Below are positions 1 through 6,861 of a stretch of 10,494 nucleotides of DNA, in pieces. The notes below the pieces were generated by a model. It had not been told where the DNA came from. It worked only from the letters and a program-made list of their open reading frames with translations, and made no database searches. The translations under genes and the position numbers were made by a program. Origin of the DNA: Clostridia bacterium (lineage in GTDB: Bacteria > Bacillota_A > Clostridia > Oscillospirales > CAG-272); contig JAFUQY010000173.1 of NCBI GenBank assembly GCA_017472105.1, positions 1 through 10,494 of the forward strand. The letters run 5' to 3'. Position 1 is the stretch's first letter. Every line of letters begins with the position of its first letter.

Positions 1-2
1 CG

Positions 3-884
3 GATGCATGGGGGCAGGACATCCCCTATTTGCAGGCGATGGAAACTCCGTGGGAAAACTACATGGTACACAACAACGGCTTCTGGATTGTTGAGGCTTC
101 TCCTGAGGAGATCACGACCCGTCTGAACAACCTCGGATATGACGAAATCGAAGGCTACGTTGAGGAAATCGAGATCACGGGATACGGCGACAACTCCACC
201 TACGTCACCGAAATGACCATCATCGACGAATACGGCAACGAGCTTGTGATCGAGAAGTCCGACAATGTCCGCATCGCGCTGTCCACGTGGCTCAAGAGTG
301 CGAACTTTGTTGTGGGACGCGGTGAGGTCGAATATACCGAAAACGTGATTGTGTCCGATTACGAGGAAGAAGAATACGAAGACTTCATCTCCTACGACGA
401 CATGGCGGAAGGCTACGGTCTGGACTACGGCTACATCAATCTCGGCGGAAACTACGTCCTGACCGATGACGGATGGGAAGAAATCGAGTACGAATACGGC
501 GACGAAACCTACATTCTCACCGATGAAGGTCAGCAGACGCACAAGAAGAAGGATATCTTCGTCATGTCCCATCAGAACGCCGCCGCATTCCTCGGAGACG
601 AGTACCTGAAGTACGTCACCTACGAGGAAGAGGAAGAAGACGATGACCGCAACATCGTTGTCAACGAAGACAAATCCACATCGGAAGTGCTGTACAAGGT
701 GGCATACGCCGATGACGAGGACAACTTCATCTTCGTCGGCAAGGGCTGGGGTCACGGTGTCGGCATGAGCCAGTACGGTGCTCGTGATATGGCAGGCATG
801 GGCTACGACGCGGAAGAAATCCTTGCGGCATACTTCAAGGATACCGAAATCATGCACTACGAGGACTCCGACAACTTCAATTGA
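3..884 (+). CDS. SpoIID/LytB-domain protein, C-terminal part (gene starts before the window)
   Basis: The reading frame is open from the first full codon at base 3, so the start lies outside the window; 293 codons are visible. SpoIID/LytB proteins are secreted or membrane-anchored peptidoglycan enzymes; SpoIID itself is a lytic transglycosylase that drives engulfment during sporulation. The family signature is clear: an early DAWGQDIPYLQ segment matches the WG..PYL region, VRIALSTWLKSANF (about codons 89-102) matches the conserved region before the last strand, and GKGWGHGVGMSQYGARDMA (codons 246-264) followed by GYDAEEILAAYF is the hallmark C-terminal block. Between these lies an unusual acidic, tyrosine-rich stretch (roughly codons 110-240) with runs such as EEEEYED and EEEEEDDD. 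It may be a vegetative or surface SpoIID-like protein rather than true SpoIID; the N-terminus would decide. The gene ends 15 bases before a strong hairpin terminator. Confidence 0.9.
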   Translation, partial: DAWGQDIPYLQAMETPWENYMVHNNGFWIVEASPEEITTRLNNLGYDEIEGYVEEIEITGYGDNSTYVTEMTIIDEYGNELVIEKSDNVRIALSTWLKSANFVVGRGEVEYTENVIVSDYEEEEYEDFISYDDMAEGYGLDYGYINLGGNYVLTDDGWEEIEYEYGDETYILTDEGQQTHKKKDIFVMSHQNAAAFLGDEYLKYVTYEEEEEDDDRNIVVNEDKSTSEVLYKVAYADDEDNFIFVGKGWGHGVGMSQYGARDMAGMGYDAEEILAAYFKDTEIMHYEDSDNFN

Positions 885-898
885 ATAAAAGCAAAAGA

Positions 899-940
899 AA
901 AAGCGGATTTCCGGGAAAAACCGGTGATCCGCTTTTGTTG
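899..940. terminator. Bidirectional intrinsic terminator between convergent transcription units
   Basis: AAAAGCGGAT (899-908) pairs perfectly with ATCCGCTTTT (927-936). An inner CCGG/CCGG stem (911-914 with 921-924) encloses a GAAAAA loop, with a two-base mismatch between the two stems. The T-rich tail after the right arm serves the plus-strand SpoIID-like gene. The A-rich run before the left arm (893-902) gives a U tail on the minus strand for the operon ending at 955. Its position between two convergent stop codons fits shared use. Confidence 0.85.
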
Positions 941-954
941 TTTGCTGGAATGAC

Positions 955-1203
955 TCAGCCTGCGAGCGCTTCTTCGATGGCACGGGAGAGCTGGTCGGCG
1001 CAGGAGGTAGCACGGGGTCCGCAGGTGTTGCCGCGCAGAATCTGCATGATTTCTTCGGCATTCTTGCCTTCAACGAGCTTGGAGATCGCCTTGAGGTTGC
1101 CGTTGCAGCCGCCGGTGAAGGAGACAGTTGTGAGAATGCCGTCGGTGAGATCAAAGGAAATGACGGAAGAGCAGGTGCCCTTGGTCTTGTAAGTATATTT
1201 CAT
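955..1203 (-). CDS. TSCPD-domain small protein (TIGR03905-like)
   Basis: An 82-residue protein. TSCPD-domain proteins include short stand-alone members common in Clostridia and a C-terminal domain of some B12-dependent ribonucleotide reductases; the function of the stand-alone form is not established and a metal-binding role is only presumed. Four cysteines are visible at 11, 33, 61 and 68 in the expected contexts: GTCSS, GGCNGNL, NTCG and TSCADQL. The name-giving motif reads TSCAD here, with Ala replacing Pro. The ATG at 1203-1201 is preceded by GAAAGGA at a good distance. It is the last gene of a minus-strand run, 17 bases after the DUF4097-like gene, and is followed by the shared terminator. 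The length is typical for the small family, so I consider the call firm and the function open. Confidence 0.88.
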   Translation of the reverse strand: MKYTYKTKGTCSSVISFDLTDGILTTVSFTGGCNGNLKAISKLVEGKNAEEIMQILRGNTCGPRATSCADQLSRAIEEALAG

Positions 1204-1220
1204 TTCGGATATCCTTTCGG

Positions 1221-2192
1221 TTATGCTTCGGGTTCGGTGGTTTCCGGTGTGGTCTGAGCAGCGGTGCGGACACTGACATTTGCGGTGACGGTGTCGATTT
1301 TGAGCTTGCCCGGATTGCTTTCGGAACCGATGTGGTTGTACGGCGGGCTGACGGTTACGCCGTCGATGTGAACAAAGCCGCCGACGGACCGGACTTCGAG
1401 GTTCATGTCCTCGGTCTTGGTGACGGAGTCGATGGAAACGGAGCCGGTGTTGCAGACGATTTCACCGTTGCCGGAGCAGCGGAAGAGGTTTGCGGTCATC
1501 TGCAGGTTTTCCGCGTTGATGTCAAGATTGGAAATGAACGCGGTGGTGAGATTCAGGGTCACGTTCTTCGCAGGCTTGTCATCCTCGCCGGAGTTGATGG
1601 TCAGCGCGGAGGAAGTCTTGAGGGTGGAGGCGTTGATGGTCGCTTCCTGGGTGACGATGCTGTAATCGCTTTCGGAAACCATATCCCTGATGGTCAGGGT
1701 ACAGAGATTTGCCTGAATGTCGAAGATCTTGATTTCCTTGTCCTTGGTCAGATAGATGTTGATGACCTTCTGCCGCTCCTCGGTTTCCTCCTGCTTGAGA
1801 TCGGAGAAATTCAGGATGTAGCGCATGCCCTTGAAGGAGAAGCCGTTCTCCCAGAATTTCAGCATGGACATCAGGTCCGGAATTTCATCGAAGCTGAGGA
1901 TGCGGTTGGTAGCGGAGAGGGAATAGTAGTTTTCCTTGAAGTTGACGAATTCGATGTAGGATCTGTCGCTCTTGCCGATGATGTTGATCTCGGCGTCCTC
2001 CACGATCAGCTCGATTTTGGAGATTTCCGAGTCGGTCAGATCCACGGTCTGTACATTGTCCTCACCCCGGATTTCGGAGAACAGGTACTCGCCGTTTGCC
2101 TGAGCCATGTTCTGCGCGATCATGCAGGTCACAAGCCCCACGATCACCAGAAGGACGGCTACGATCAGAGAAACAATGGATTGGGGTCTCAC
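1221..2192 (-). CDS. Membrane-anchored DUF4097-like beta-strand protein
   Basis: A 323-residue protein with one N-terminal membrane segment (about residues 7-26), then a long extracytoplasmic region of alternating beta strands. The TDSEISKIELIVEDAEINI segment (about 52-70) and the repeated short strand-turn units after residue 170 look like DUF4097 (adhesin-like beta-strand repeat) proteins. The C-terminus is a Thr/Glu/Pro tail (TTPETTEPEA) with no LPXTG motif. The start is GTG at 2192-2190, which overlaps the stop of the upstream gene as GTGA, so translation is probably coupled; AAGGGAG lies 11 bases upstream of it. Association with an HAAS/DUF1700 protein just upstream is the classic context of this family and supports the call. 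Molecular function is unknown; a link to envelope stress or membrane state is inference. Confidence 0.72.
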   Translation of the reverse strand: MRPQSIVSLIVAVLLVIVGLVTCMIAQNMAQANGEYLFSEIRGEDNVQTVDLTDSEISKIELIVEDAEINIIGKSDRSYIEFVNFKENYYSLSATNRILSFDEIPDLMSMLKFWENGFSFKGMRYILNFSDLKQEETEERQKVINIYLTKDKEIKIFDIQANLCTLTIRDMVSESDYSIVTQEATINASTLKTSSALTINSGEDDKPAKNVTLNLTTAFISNLDINAENLQMTANLFRCSGNGEIVCNTGSVSIDSVTKTEDMNLEVRSVGGFVHIDGVTVSPPYNHIGSESNPGKLKIDTVTANVSVRTAAQTTPETTEPEA

Positions 2193-2983
2193 AGCTTATA
2201 GCACTCCCTTCTGATGACGAAGAATAAATCCTTGAGCTTGCCGTAAACAAAGCCCATGAAGGTTCCCACCTGGGAAATGATCCAGGGAAGGAGACGTACG
2301 GAAATGTTGTAGATCAGCACAGCAACGAACAGAACCGCGCCCGCGACCATGATGCCGAGGCCGATTTCGTATATGCCCGCCGCCACGAAGGAGAACAGCT
2401 GCGTGATGCCGAAGATGATGCCCACGAGGGACACAACGGCACCGGCGGCAACCACACCTGCCAGCAGAACGCATCCTGCGACGATCAGTGCGGCAAGCCC
2501 GATGAACAGTGCAGCGAAGACAAGGAAGATGCCCGCCAGAAGTCCGAGTGTAATGGGCAGCGTGAGGAAGAGACCCACCCAGAAGATAATCATGCCCTTG
2601 GTTGTCGTCGCGGATTCGGGAGAGTATTCGAAGTACTCGTCCGCGTCATCGTCGAAGAGATCCTTTACATCCGGCTTGGGAGCGGGCTTCGGCTTCGGTT
2701 CCTGAACCGGTTTGGGCGGCTCTTCCGGCACATTTTCCTTTGACGGAGCGATCTGTGCCTGCTGAGCAGCGCGCGCCGCTTTCATCTTCCGGATAATGAC
2801 CGCGGAGATGCTGTCGGCCAGCTGCTCTATTTCATCGTTTGACTGGATTGCTTCAATTTCAGAAAGATCGTCGGCGGTGAAGGACCGGCGGAAGTTGGCG
2901 ACCTGCTTGGCTGCCATCTCGTCAGGAATCCCGCGCTGCACCAGAGCCGACTGAAGCTCTCTCATGAAAATATTCAATTCCAT
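2189..2983 (-). CDS. HAAS/DUF1700-like multi-pass membrane protein
   Basis: A 264-residue protein. Residues 1-65 form a small helical domain (MRELQSALVQRGIP, then AKQVANFRRSF) that resembles the HAAS (DUF1700) domain, in which a short helical module precedes membrane helices. Residues about 80-107 are a Pro/Lys/Glu-rich linker (EEPPKPVQEPKPKPAPKP), followed by an acidic patch (DLFDDDADEYFEY, 108-120). Residues 131-235 contain three or four hydrophobic helices rich in Gly, Ala and Val, and the C-terminus is basic. The ATG at 2983-2981 is supported by GAGGTGA nine bases upstream; the next in-frame Met (residue 7) has no ribosome site. It heads the minus-strand operon with the DUF4097-like and TSCPD genes. 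In many Firmicutes a PadR regulator precedes this pair, but none lies next to it here. Confidence 0.72.
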   Translation of the reverse strand: MELNIFMRELQSALVQRGIPDEMAAKQVANFRRSFTADDLSEIEAIQSNDEIEQLADSISAVIIRKMKAARAAQQAQIAPSKENVPEEPPKPVQEPKPKPAPKPDVKDLFDDDADEYFEYSPESATTTKGMIIFWVGLFLTLPITLGLLAGIFLVFAALFIGLAALIVAGCVLLAGVVAAGAVVSLVGIIFGITQLFSFVAAGIYEIGLGIMVAGAVLFVAVLIYNISVRLLPWIISQVGTFMGFVYGKLKDLFFVIRRECYKL

Positions 2984-3019
2984 CCTGCAAACTCACCTCT
3001 CTTTTGGGATTTTATTCGG

Positions 3020-3048
3020 TAGATTTTTTCATATTCTTATGATATAAT
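3020..3048 (+). promoter_or_regulatory. Probable extended -10 promoter for trmB
   Basis: TATAAT at 3043-3048 is preceded by TG one base upstream (3040-3041), giving an extended -10. The -35 at the usual 17-base spacing (TAGATT, 3020-3025) matches the consensus at only three positions. Transcription would start near 3055, leaving a leader of about 70 bases before trmB. The intergenic region (2984-3124) must also hold a minus-strand promoter for the HAAS gene, but I could not place one convincingly. Confidence 0.5.
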
Positions 3049-3124
3049 GTCATGGTTGGCAATCATCGTTAAGCTAAAAAAATCACTTACCTATATTCTA
3101 TCAAAAAACGGAGCGTAAATCAAT

Positions 3125-3862
3125 ATGAGAATGAGAAAAAAACGCCACGGAAGTGAAAGACTTCTCGCACTTTCCGCACTTTTATACCCGGATACCGCAG
3201 AAATCTGGACTCCCGCCGCAGAAGTGTTCGGAAACGACCGTCCTCTCAAGCTGGAAGTCGGATGCGGCAAGGGCGATTTTATCACCCGTCTGTCCGTGCG
3301 CGATACCGAATTCAACTACATCGCACTGGAACGCGTTGCGGATGTCTGTGTCTGCGCGGTTGAAAAATACGCGAGAAGCCGGAATCTCGGCGACATGGCT
3401 CCCAACGGCGGCTGGCTCTCTCCCGAAGGCGATCTGTACAAAAACGGCGACGCGTGGAACATCCCCGAGGAGCTCCGCGGCAACGTGCGCTTCATTGCAG
3501 GAGAAGCAAACAGCGTGATGGAAAAGATGCCCGATGACTCTCTCGCCGGAATCATCGCAAACTTCAGCGACCCGTGGAGCAAGGCAGGCACCGCCAAGAG
3601 ACGTCTGACCAGCCCCGCATTCCTCGCGAATTACAGGCGTGTTCTCGCACCCGGCGCGGCATTCGCGTTCAAGTCCGACAACGACGACCTCTTCGACTAC
3701 ACCGTGGAAATGCTCCCGCAGTGCGGATTCGAAATCGTCTTTGAAACCCGCGATCTGCATGCCTCCGAACGTGCCGGAACCAACATCGTCACCGAATACG
3801 AGCGCAGTTTTACCGAAAAGGGCATCAAAATCAAAATGCTCGAAGCTGTTCCGAAGAAGTAA
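3125..3862 (+). CDS. trmB: tRNA (guanine-N7-)-methyltransferase TrmB
   Basis: A 245-residue SAM-dependent enzyme that methylates G46 in the tRNA variable loop to m7G. The SAM-binding motif is EVGCGKGDF (residues 44-52). IALER (67-71) is the acidic ribose-contact strand, NFSDPWSK (146-153) is the family catalytic/tRNA block (usually NFPDPWPK), followed by AKRRL. TNIVTEYE (219-226) with a nearby G is the C-terminal signature. Between the helix ending near 82 and the NVRFIAGEA strand (120-128) there is an extra segment of roughly 30 residues (about 86-117) not usual in TrmB; the usual GDA after that strand reads GEA. The ATG at 3125 has GGAG at 3110-3113, 11 bases upstream; a second in-frame ATG at 3131 is possible. 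The gene stands alone, and no terminator is visible before the next promoter. Confidence 0.93.
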   Translation: MRMRKKRHGSERLLALSALLYPDTAEIWTPAAEVFGNDRPLKLEVGCGKGDFITRLSVRDTEFNYIALERVADVCVCAVEKYARSRNLGDMAPNGGWLSPEGDLYKNGDAWNIPEELRGNVRFIAGEANSVMEKMPDDSLAGIIANFSDPWSKAGTAKRRLTSPAFLANYRRVLAPGAAFAFKSDNDDLFDYTVEMLPQCGFEIVFETRDLHASERAGTNIVTEYERSFTEKGIKIKMLEAVPKK

Positions 3863-3876
3863 AAATAAAAAAACAC

Positions 3877-3905
3877 TTGACAGAACTTCCCGCAAGTGAT
3901 ATAAT
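3877..3905 (+). promoter_or_regulatory. Perfect-consensus sigma-A promoter
   Basis: TTGACA (3877-3882), a 17-base spacer and TATAAT (3900-3905) match the housekeeping promoter consensus at all 12 positions. Transcription should begin near 3911-3913. It lies just after the trmB stop and reads into the 4056-4820 and 4813-5487 genes, so this pair is probably strongly and constitutively transcribed unless the leader is regulated. Confidence 0.88.
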
Positions 3906-4055
3906 TAACAATATGAACGCGCAGAAATTATTTAATAAATTTCCACATATATATGATATCACATTTTCTGCCGTTTGTCAAGAGGGTTTCCGAACTTTTT
4001 ACAGAAATTTTTCCCGCAGATCAAATGCGCGGAAGAAGAAGGAGAAATCAATCGT
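3906..4055 (+). other. Transcribed leader with a possible leaderless 51-codon ORF
   Basis: About 145 bases separate the predicted start of transcription from the first supported start codon at 4056. An ATG at 3913-3915 sits at or within two bases of the predicted transcription start and opens a 51-codon frame ending at 4068, inside the next gene. It has no ribosome site, so only leaderless translation would use it. The peptide would be basic near its end (SRRSNARKKKEK) and I recognise no family. I see no strong hairpin or riboswitch-like structure. The ORF may be chance. Confidence 0.2.
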
Positions 4056-4820
4056 ATGCATGAGCTGATATCCATTGAAAACATATCACTGCGGCCGGTA
4101 TCGAAGGAAATTCTGGCACTGAACGAAGTATCTTCGCAGTACGGACTGGTTCTGTCGGAAGAAGACGCGAAGGAACTGTCCGAGATGCGGAACAAATCCC
4201 TTGTGGAAAACGAACGCATCGAAATCGGCGTGGGTGCGGTTGCCGAGATCATCAAGCGGTTCTGCACGTCCCGGTACATCACGAAGGAAAACTACACCTA
4301 CGTTCTGAACGAGGTCACATATCTCTTCTATTATATTAAAACCGAAACCGACGACAAAATTTCCGACGGCGAGCTGATCGGGGAACTGTTCGAACGGTTT
4401 GAACTCTACTGCCGCGGCAGCATTGACACGCTTCAGGCGCGCGAAACCGAAAAGATCATCCGCAAGATCAACAGCGGGGACAAGTATTACGAATGGTACA
4501 AGGACCGCGACGAGCTGGACTACACACCCGAACAGGGCTCCCGCGAAGCTCCCGTGGAATACGAGGACAACGGCATTCATACCGCACGGCGCGCAACGGT
4601 TTCCTCCTACGGCGAGGATTTCTTCGGCATCGACGACGTCGCGGATCACGATATGTACGAGGAAGACTTCGACTACAACGCCGACGGCTTCACGGACGCG
4701 GAACTGGACGCATTCGACGAATTCTACGAACACAGCAAGGTTCTCAACTCCATGGACGGACCGATTCTGAATCTTGCCAAGGAAGACATGCCCGACGAGG
4801 AGGACAAAGACGATGAATGA
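4056..4820 (+). CDS. DUF6323-like protein with acidic C-terminal tail
   Basis: I chose the ATG at 4056 (254 residues) because AAGGAGA lies at 4039-4045, ten bases upstream; the frame is open further back to a TTG at 3975 that has no ribosome site. Residues 1-140 are mixed helix with YGLVLSEEDAKEL (29-41), RIEIG (54-58), an aromatic YLFYYIKTE stretch (89-97) and CRGSIDTLQARETEKI (119-134). From memory these resemble DUF6323, a Clostridia family of unknown function; a profile search is needed. Residues about 141-254 are a strongly acidic, aromatic-rich tail (EEDFDYNADGF, DEEDKDDE) that is probably disordered and beyond the family core. There is no signal peptide or membrane helix, so it should be cytoplasmic. 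The stop overlaps the next gene by eight bases, so the two are probably translationally coupled and functionally linked. Confidence 0.6.
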   Translation: MHELISIENISLRPVSKEILALNEVSSQYGLVLSEEDAKELSEMRNKSLVENERIEIGVGAVAEIIKRFCTSRYITKENYTYVLNEVTYLFYYIKTETDDKISDGELIGELFERFELYCRGSIDTLQARETEKIIRKINSGDKYYEWYKDRDELDYTPEQGSREAPVEYEDNGIHTARRATVSSYGEDFFGIDDVADHDMYEEDFDYNADGFTDAELDAFDEFYEHSKVLNSMDGPILNLAKEDMPDEEDKDDE

Positions 4821-5487
4821 GAACGGACTTACATCCTACCGTGTAATCAATCCCGATAATCTCGACCGGAACAACTACGCAAACTCCCTGTCCGCCGAAG
4901 CCGAGCGCATCGGACTGGTGACGGAGAGCGACGTCGAGCGGCTGAAGATGGACATGATGAACACCCTCGCGGACGTGATCGGACTGTACACGAAGAACGA
5001 ATCCACCTCGCTCAAGTCCCACACCGCGGAGCAGCTTGCCGCATCCATGATGTACAGCATCGACACGTATCTGCTTTCGCTCGGGGACCCCATGGAGGCT
5101 GCCAAAACTCTCTTCGAGCGCAAGCCGCTGGAGCTGTACGGCAAGGGTACTCTCATCAATCAGAAGCACCACGACGACGCCAAGCACCTCTTCGGCAAGG
5201 CGCGCTTCACCCGTCTCAAGGACGCGGGCGAGCAGTACGACAAGACGCTTGATAAATACTTCCCGTACTACCTCAGGCACTACAACGCGAAATTCACCGC
5301 GCACGACAAGATCTATATCAATCTCAAGCTCGGCAAGTACAAGCTCAGCGGCGCGTACCACATCGACGGTGCGGTGAAGCTCCTGAAAATGATCGTGCTT
5401 CTCAACGCGGGCAGCAATTCCGACGTGGTCATCCGTCTTCCGGAGGAACAATCCGGCGGCGCAGAAGAATCAGAACAGCGCAGTTGA
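4813..5487 (+). CDS. DUF6179-like protein, short form
   Basis: A 224-residue cytoplasmic-looking protein that starts at the ATG at 4813, inside the previous gene (ATGAATGA overlap), with GAGGAGG at 4797-4803 nine bases upstream. The segment YTKNESTSLKSHTAEQLAAS (59-78), followed by YSIDTYLLSLGDPMEAAKTL, recalls the N-terminal part of DUF6179 proteins, which are usually found next to DUF6323 and, as I remember, are about twice this length. Only the N-terminal half seems present here. The last 15 residues are Glu/Ser/Gly-rich (EEQSGGAEESEQRS), and the coding end runs 59 bases into the opposing symporter gene. Either the gene has been shortened or this lineage has a short version. The family assignment is from memory and the role is unknown; a frameshift near the end was not evident. 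Confidence 0.55.
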   Translation: MNENGLTSYRVINPDNLDRNNYANSLSAEAERIGLVTESDVERLKMDMMNTLADVIGLYTKNESTSLKSHTAEQLAASMMYSIDTYLLSLGDPMEAAKTLFERKPLELYGKGTLINQKHHDDAKHLFGKARFTRLKDAGEQYDKTLDKYFPYYLRHYNAKFTAHDKIYINLKLGKYKLSGAYHIDGAVKLLKMIVLLNAGSNSDVVIRLPEEQSGGAEESEQRS

Positions 5488-6724
5488 CAGCGGTCATGAT
5501 CCCGATGATTCCGTCAGCGAGAAGCCACATCACCGGCGAAGAAATCACCGAACCGAAAAATGCGCACAGAACCGACAGAGCGGCGTAGAGAATCCGCGGC
5601 AGACGGGCACGGCTCAGATACATGACAGCGGATGTGCCGTAGAAAATCTGTGCAATGATCGTGCTGAACGCGAACAGGAGCACGGAAATTTGCAGAATCG
5701 TGTGAACCGTGTCACCGCCGAGCAGTCGGAACGCATCGAGCGTCACCGGAGCGGCATCCGCGTCGCATTTCCACGGAATCACCCCGAACTTCCGGTCAGC
5801 GATCAGGAGCACCAGTGCCGTCAGCGTACACAGAATCAGCGTATCGAATATCACCTCCACCATTCCAAGGGTCGCCTGATGGTGGGGGCTTTTCGTTTCC
5901 GCGGACGCGTGTGCTGTCGGAGAAGTTCCGCATCCGGCTTCGTTTGAGAAAATCCCGCGCATGATCCCGAACCGGAACGCCTCCCGGACGCCGAATCCGA
6001 CCGCGGCACCGGATACGGCACGGGAAGAGAACGCGGAGACGATGATGTCCCCGAAAAGCCCCGGCAGAAGCGTGGCATTGCGGCAGAGAATCCACACGGT
6101 GACGGCGATGTACACCAGCGTGAGCGGCGGGATGAGGGATGACGTGATCCGCTCGATTCTGTGCGTGCCGGAGAGGATGGCAAGTCCGGTCAGAGCTGCC
6201 AGAACAGCACCGCAGATGAGACGCGAATTCCCGTCGAATACACATGCCGCCGCATTGGACTGTACGATATTTCCGGTGATGAGCGAGTTGAGACAGCAGA
6301 GCACTGCGAAGGCCACGCCGCACACAGCCGCAGATTTTGTCCCGATCCCGTCACGGATATAGTACATCGCACCGCCGACCCAGCCCTTTCCCGAAGGAAG
6401 ACGGTACCGGAGCGCGAGATTCACCTCCGCATATTTCACGCCGAGCACGAGGAATGCACCCGCCCACATCCAGAACACCGCACCCGGACCACCCGCGATC
6501 AGAGCCGATGCCACGCCCGTGATGTTGCCGACGCCGAGCGTTCCCGCAAGTGCAACCGAAAGTGCCCGGAACGGAGATGCCCCGAGCTCACCGAGCGTGC
6601 GGAAAAAACGGCGCGGTGCGAGAATCTTTCCGGGCTTCACGTGCGGCAGAAGAATCACCGCGGCGAGACACAGCATCACCGGCGTGACAACGGAGCCGAG
6701 CAGATCGGACAGAGCGGAAATCAC
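5429..6724 (-). CDS. Sodium:alanine symporter family (AGCS) amino-acid transporter
   Basis: A 431-residue, multi-pass inner-membrane transporter of the AGCS family, which imports alanine or glycine with Na+ or H+. Family landmarks are visible: ALAGTLGVGNITGVASAL (58-75), GGPGAVFWMWAGAF (78-91), KYAEVNLALRYR (97-108), GGAMYYI (117-123) and MRGIFSNEAGCGTSP (255-269). Hydrophobic segments recur along the whole length. The start is GTG at 6724-6722, chosen because AGGAGG (complement of 6734-6739) lies nine bases upstream; an ATG further back at 6847 would add 41 non-hydrophobic, unfamily-like residues. The resulting protein is slightly short for the family (usually about 450-490), mainly at the N-terminus. 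The 3' end overlaps the DUF6179-like gene tail to tail. Substrate cannot be told from sequence alone. Confidence 0.9.
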   Translation of the reverse strand: MISALSDLLGSVVTPVMLCLAAVILLPHVKPGKILAPRRFFRTLGELGASPFRALSVALAGTLGVGNITGVASALIAGGPGAVFWMWAGAFLVLGVKYAEVNLALRYRLPSGKGWVGGAMYYIRDGIGTKSAAVCGVAFAVLCCLNSLITGNIVQSNAAACVFDGNSRLICGAVLAALTGLAILSGTHRIERITSSLIPPLTLVYIAVTVWILCRNATLLPGLFGDIIVSAFSSRAVSGAAVGFGVREAFRFGIMRGIFSNEAGCGTSPTAHASAETKSPHHQATLGMVEVIFDTLILCTLTALVLLIADRKFGVIPWKCDADAAPVTLDAFRLLGGDTVHTILQISVLLFAFSTIIAQIFYGTSAVMYLSRARLPRILYAALSVLCAFFGSVISSPVMWLLADGIIGIMTAVNCAVLILLRRRIVPPEDG

Positions 6725-6733
6725 GGTATCATG

Positions 6734-6739
6734 CCTCCT
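6734..6739 (-). promoter_or_regulatory. Ribosome binding site that fixes the symporter GTG start
   Basis: The minus strand reads AGGAGG here, followed by nine bases and then GTG at 6724-6722. An ATG lies between them, but it is out of frame and meets TGA after three codons. No comparable site serves the longer reading from 6847. Confidence 0.8.
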
Positions 6740-6757
6740 CGATTCAACGGATGGAGC

Positions 6758-6763
6758 AGTATA
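6758..6763 (-). promoter_or_regulatory. Possible -10 element for the symporter gene
   Basis: The minus strand reads TATACT here, a good -10 hexamer that would place transcription start near 6751, about 27 bases before the GTG. I could not find a matching -35 at 16-18 bases, so the call is weak. Confidence 0.3.
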
Positions 6764-6832
6764 TGCACGGTTTCCGACAAACATGACTGACAGATGCGCC
6801 GGATTTGCCGTTCGATTTGTACAGATTTCTAT

Positions 6833-6861
6833 TTTACAACGCGGCATGAATGTGGTATAAT
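6833..6861 (+). promoter_or_regulatory. Strong sigma-A promoter of the nfnAB operon
   Basis: TTTACA (6833-6838), a 17-base spacer and TATAAT (6856-6861) match 11 of 12 consensus bases, and TG at 6853-6854 adds an extended -10. Transcription should start near 6868, giving a leader of about 63 bases before the ATG at 6931. It faces away from the symporter gene. Confidence 0.85.

Noticed and set aside
1332..2201. A 289-codon plus-strand frame opposite the DUF4097-like gene
   Set aside because: Gly/Val/Asp-rich antisense shadow; the minus-strand frame has the membrane segment, ribosome site and operon context.
3863..3876. Terminator after trmB
   Set aside because: The bases are A-rich with no hairpin, so I do not call one.
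3975..4055. TTG start at 3975 for the DUF6323-like protein
   Set aside because: No ribosome site there, while AAGGAGA stands ten bases before the ATG at 4056.
6725..6847. Longer symporter reading starting at ATG 6847
   Set aside because: The extra 41 residues are not family-like, overlap the likely symporter promoter, and lack the strong AGGAGG site found before the GTG at 6724.
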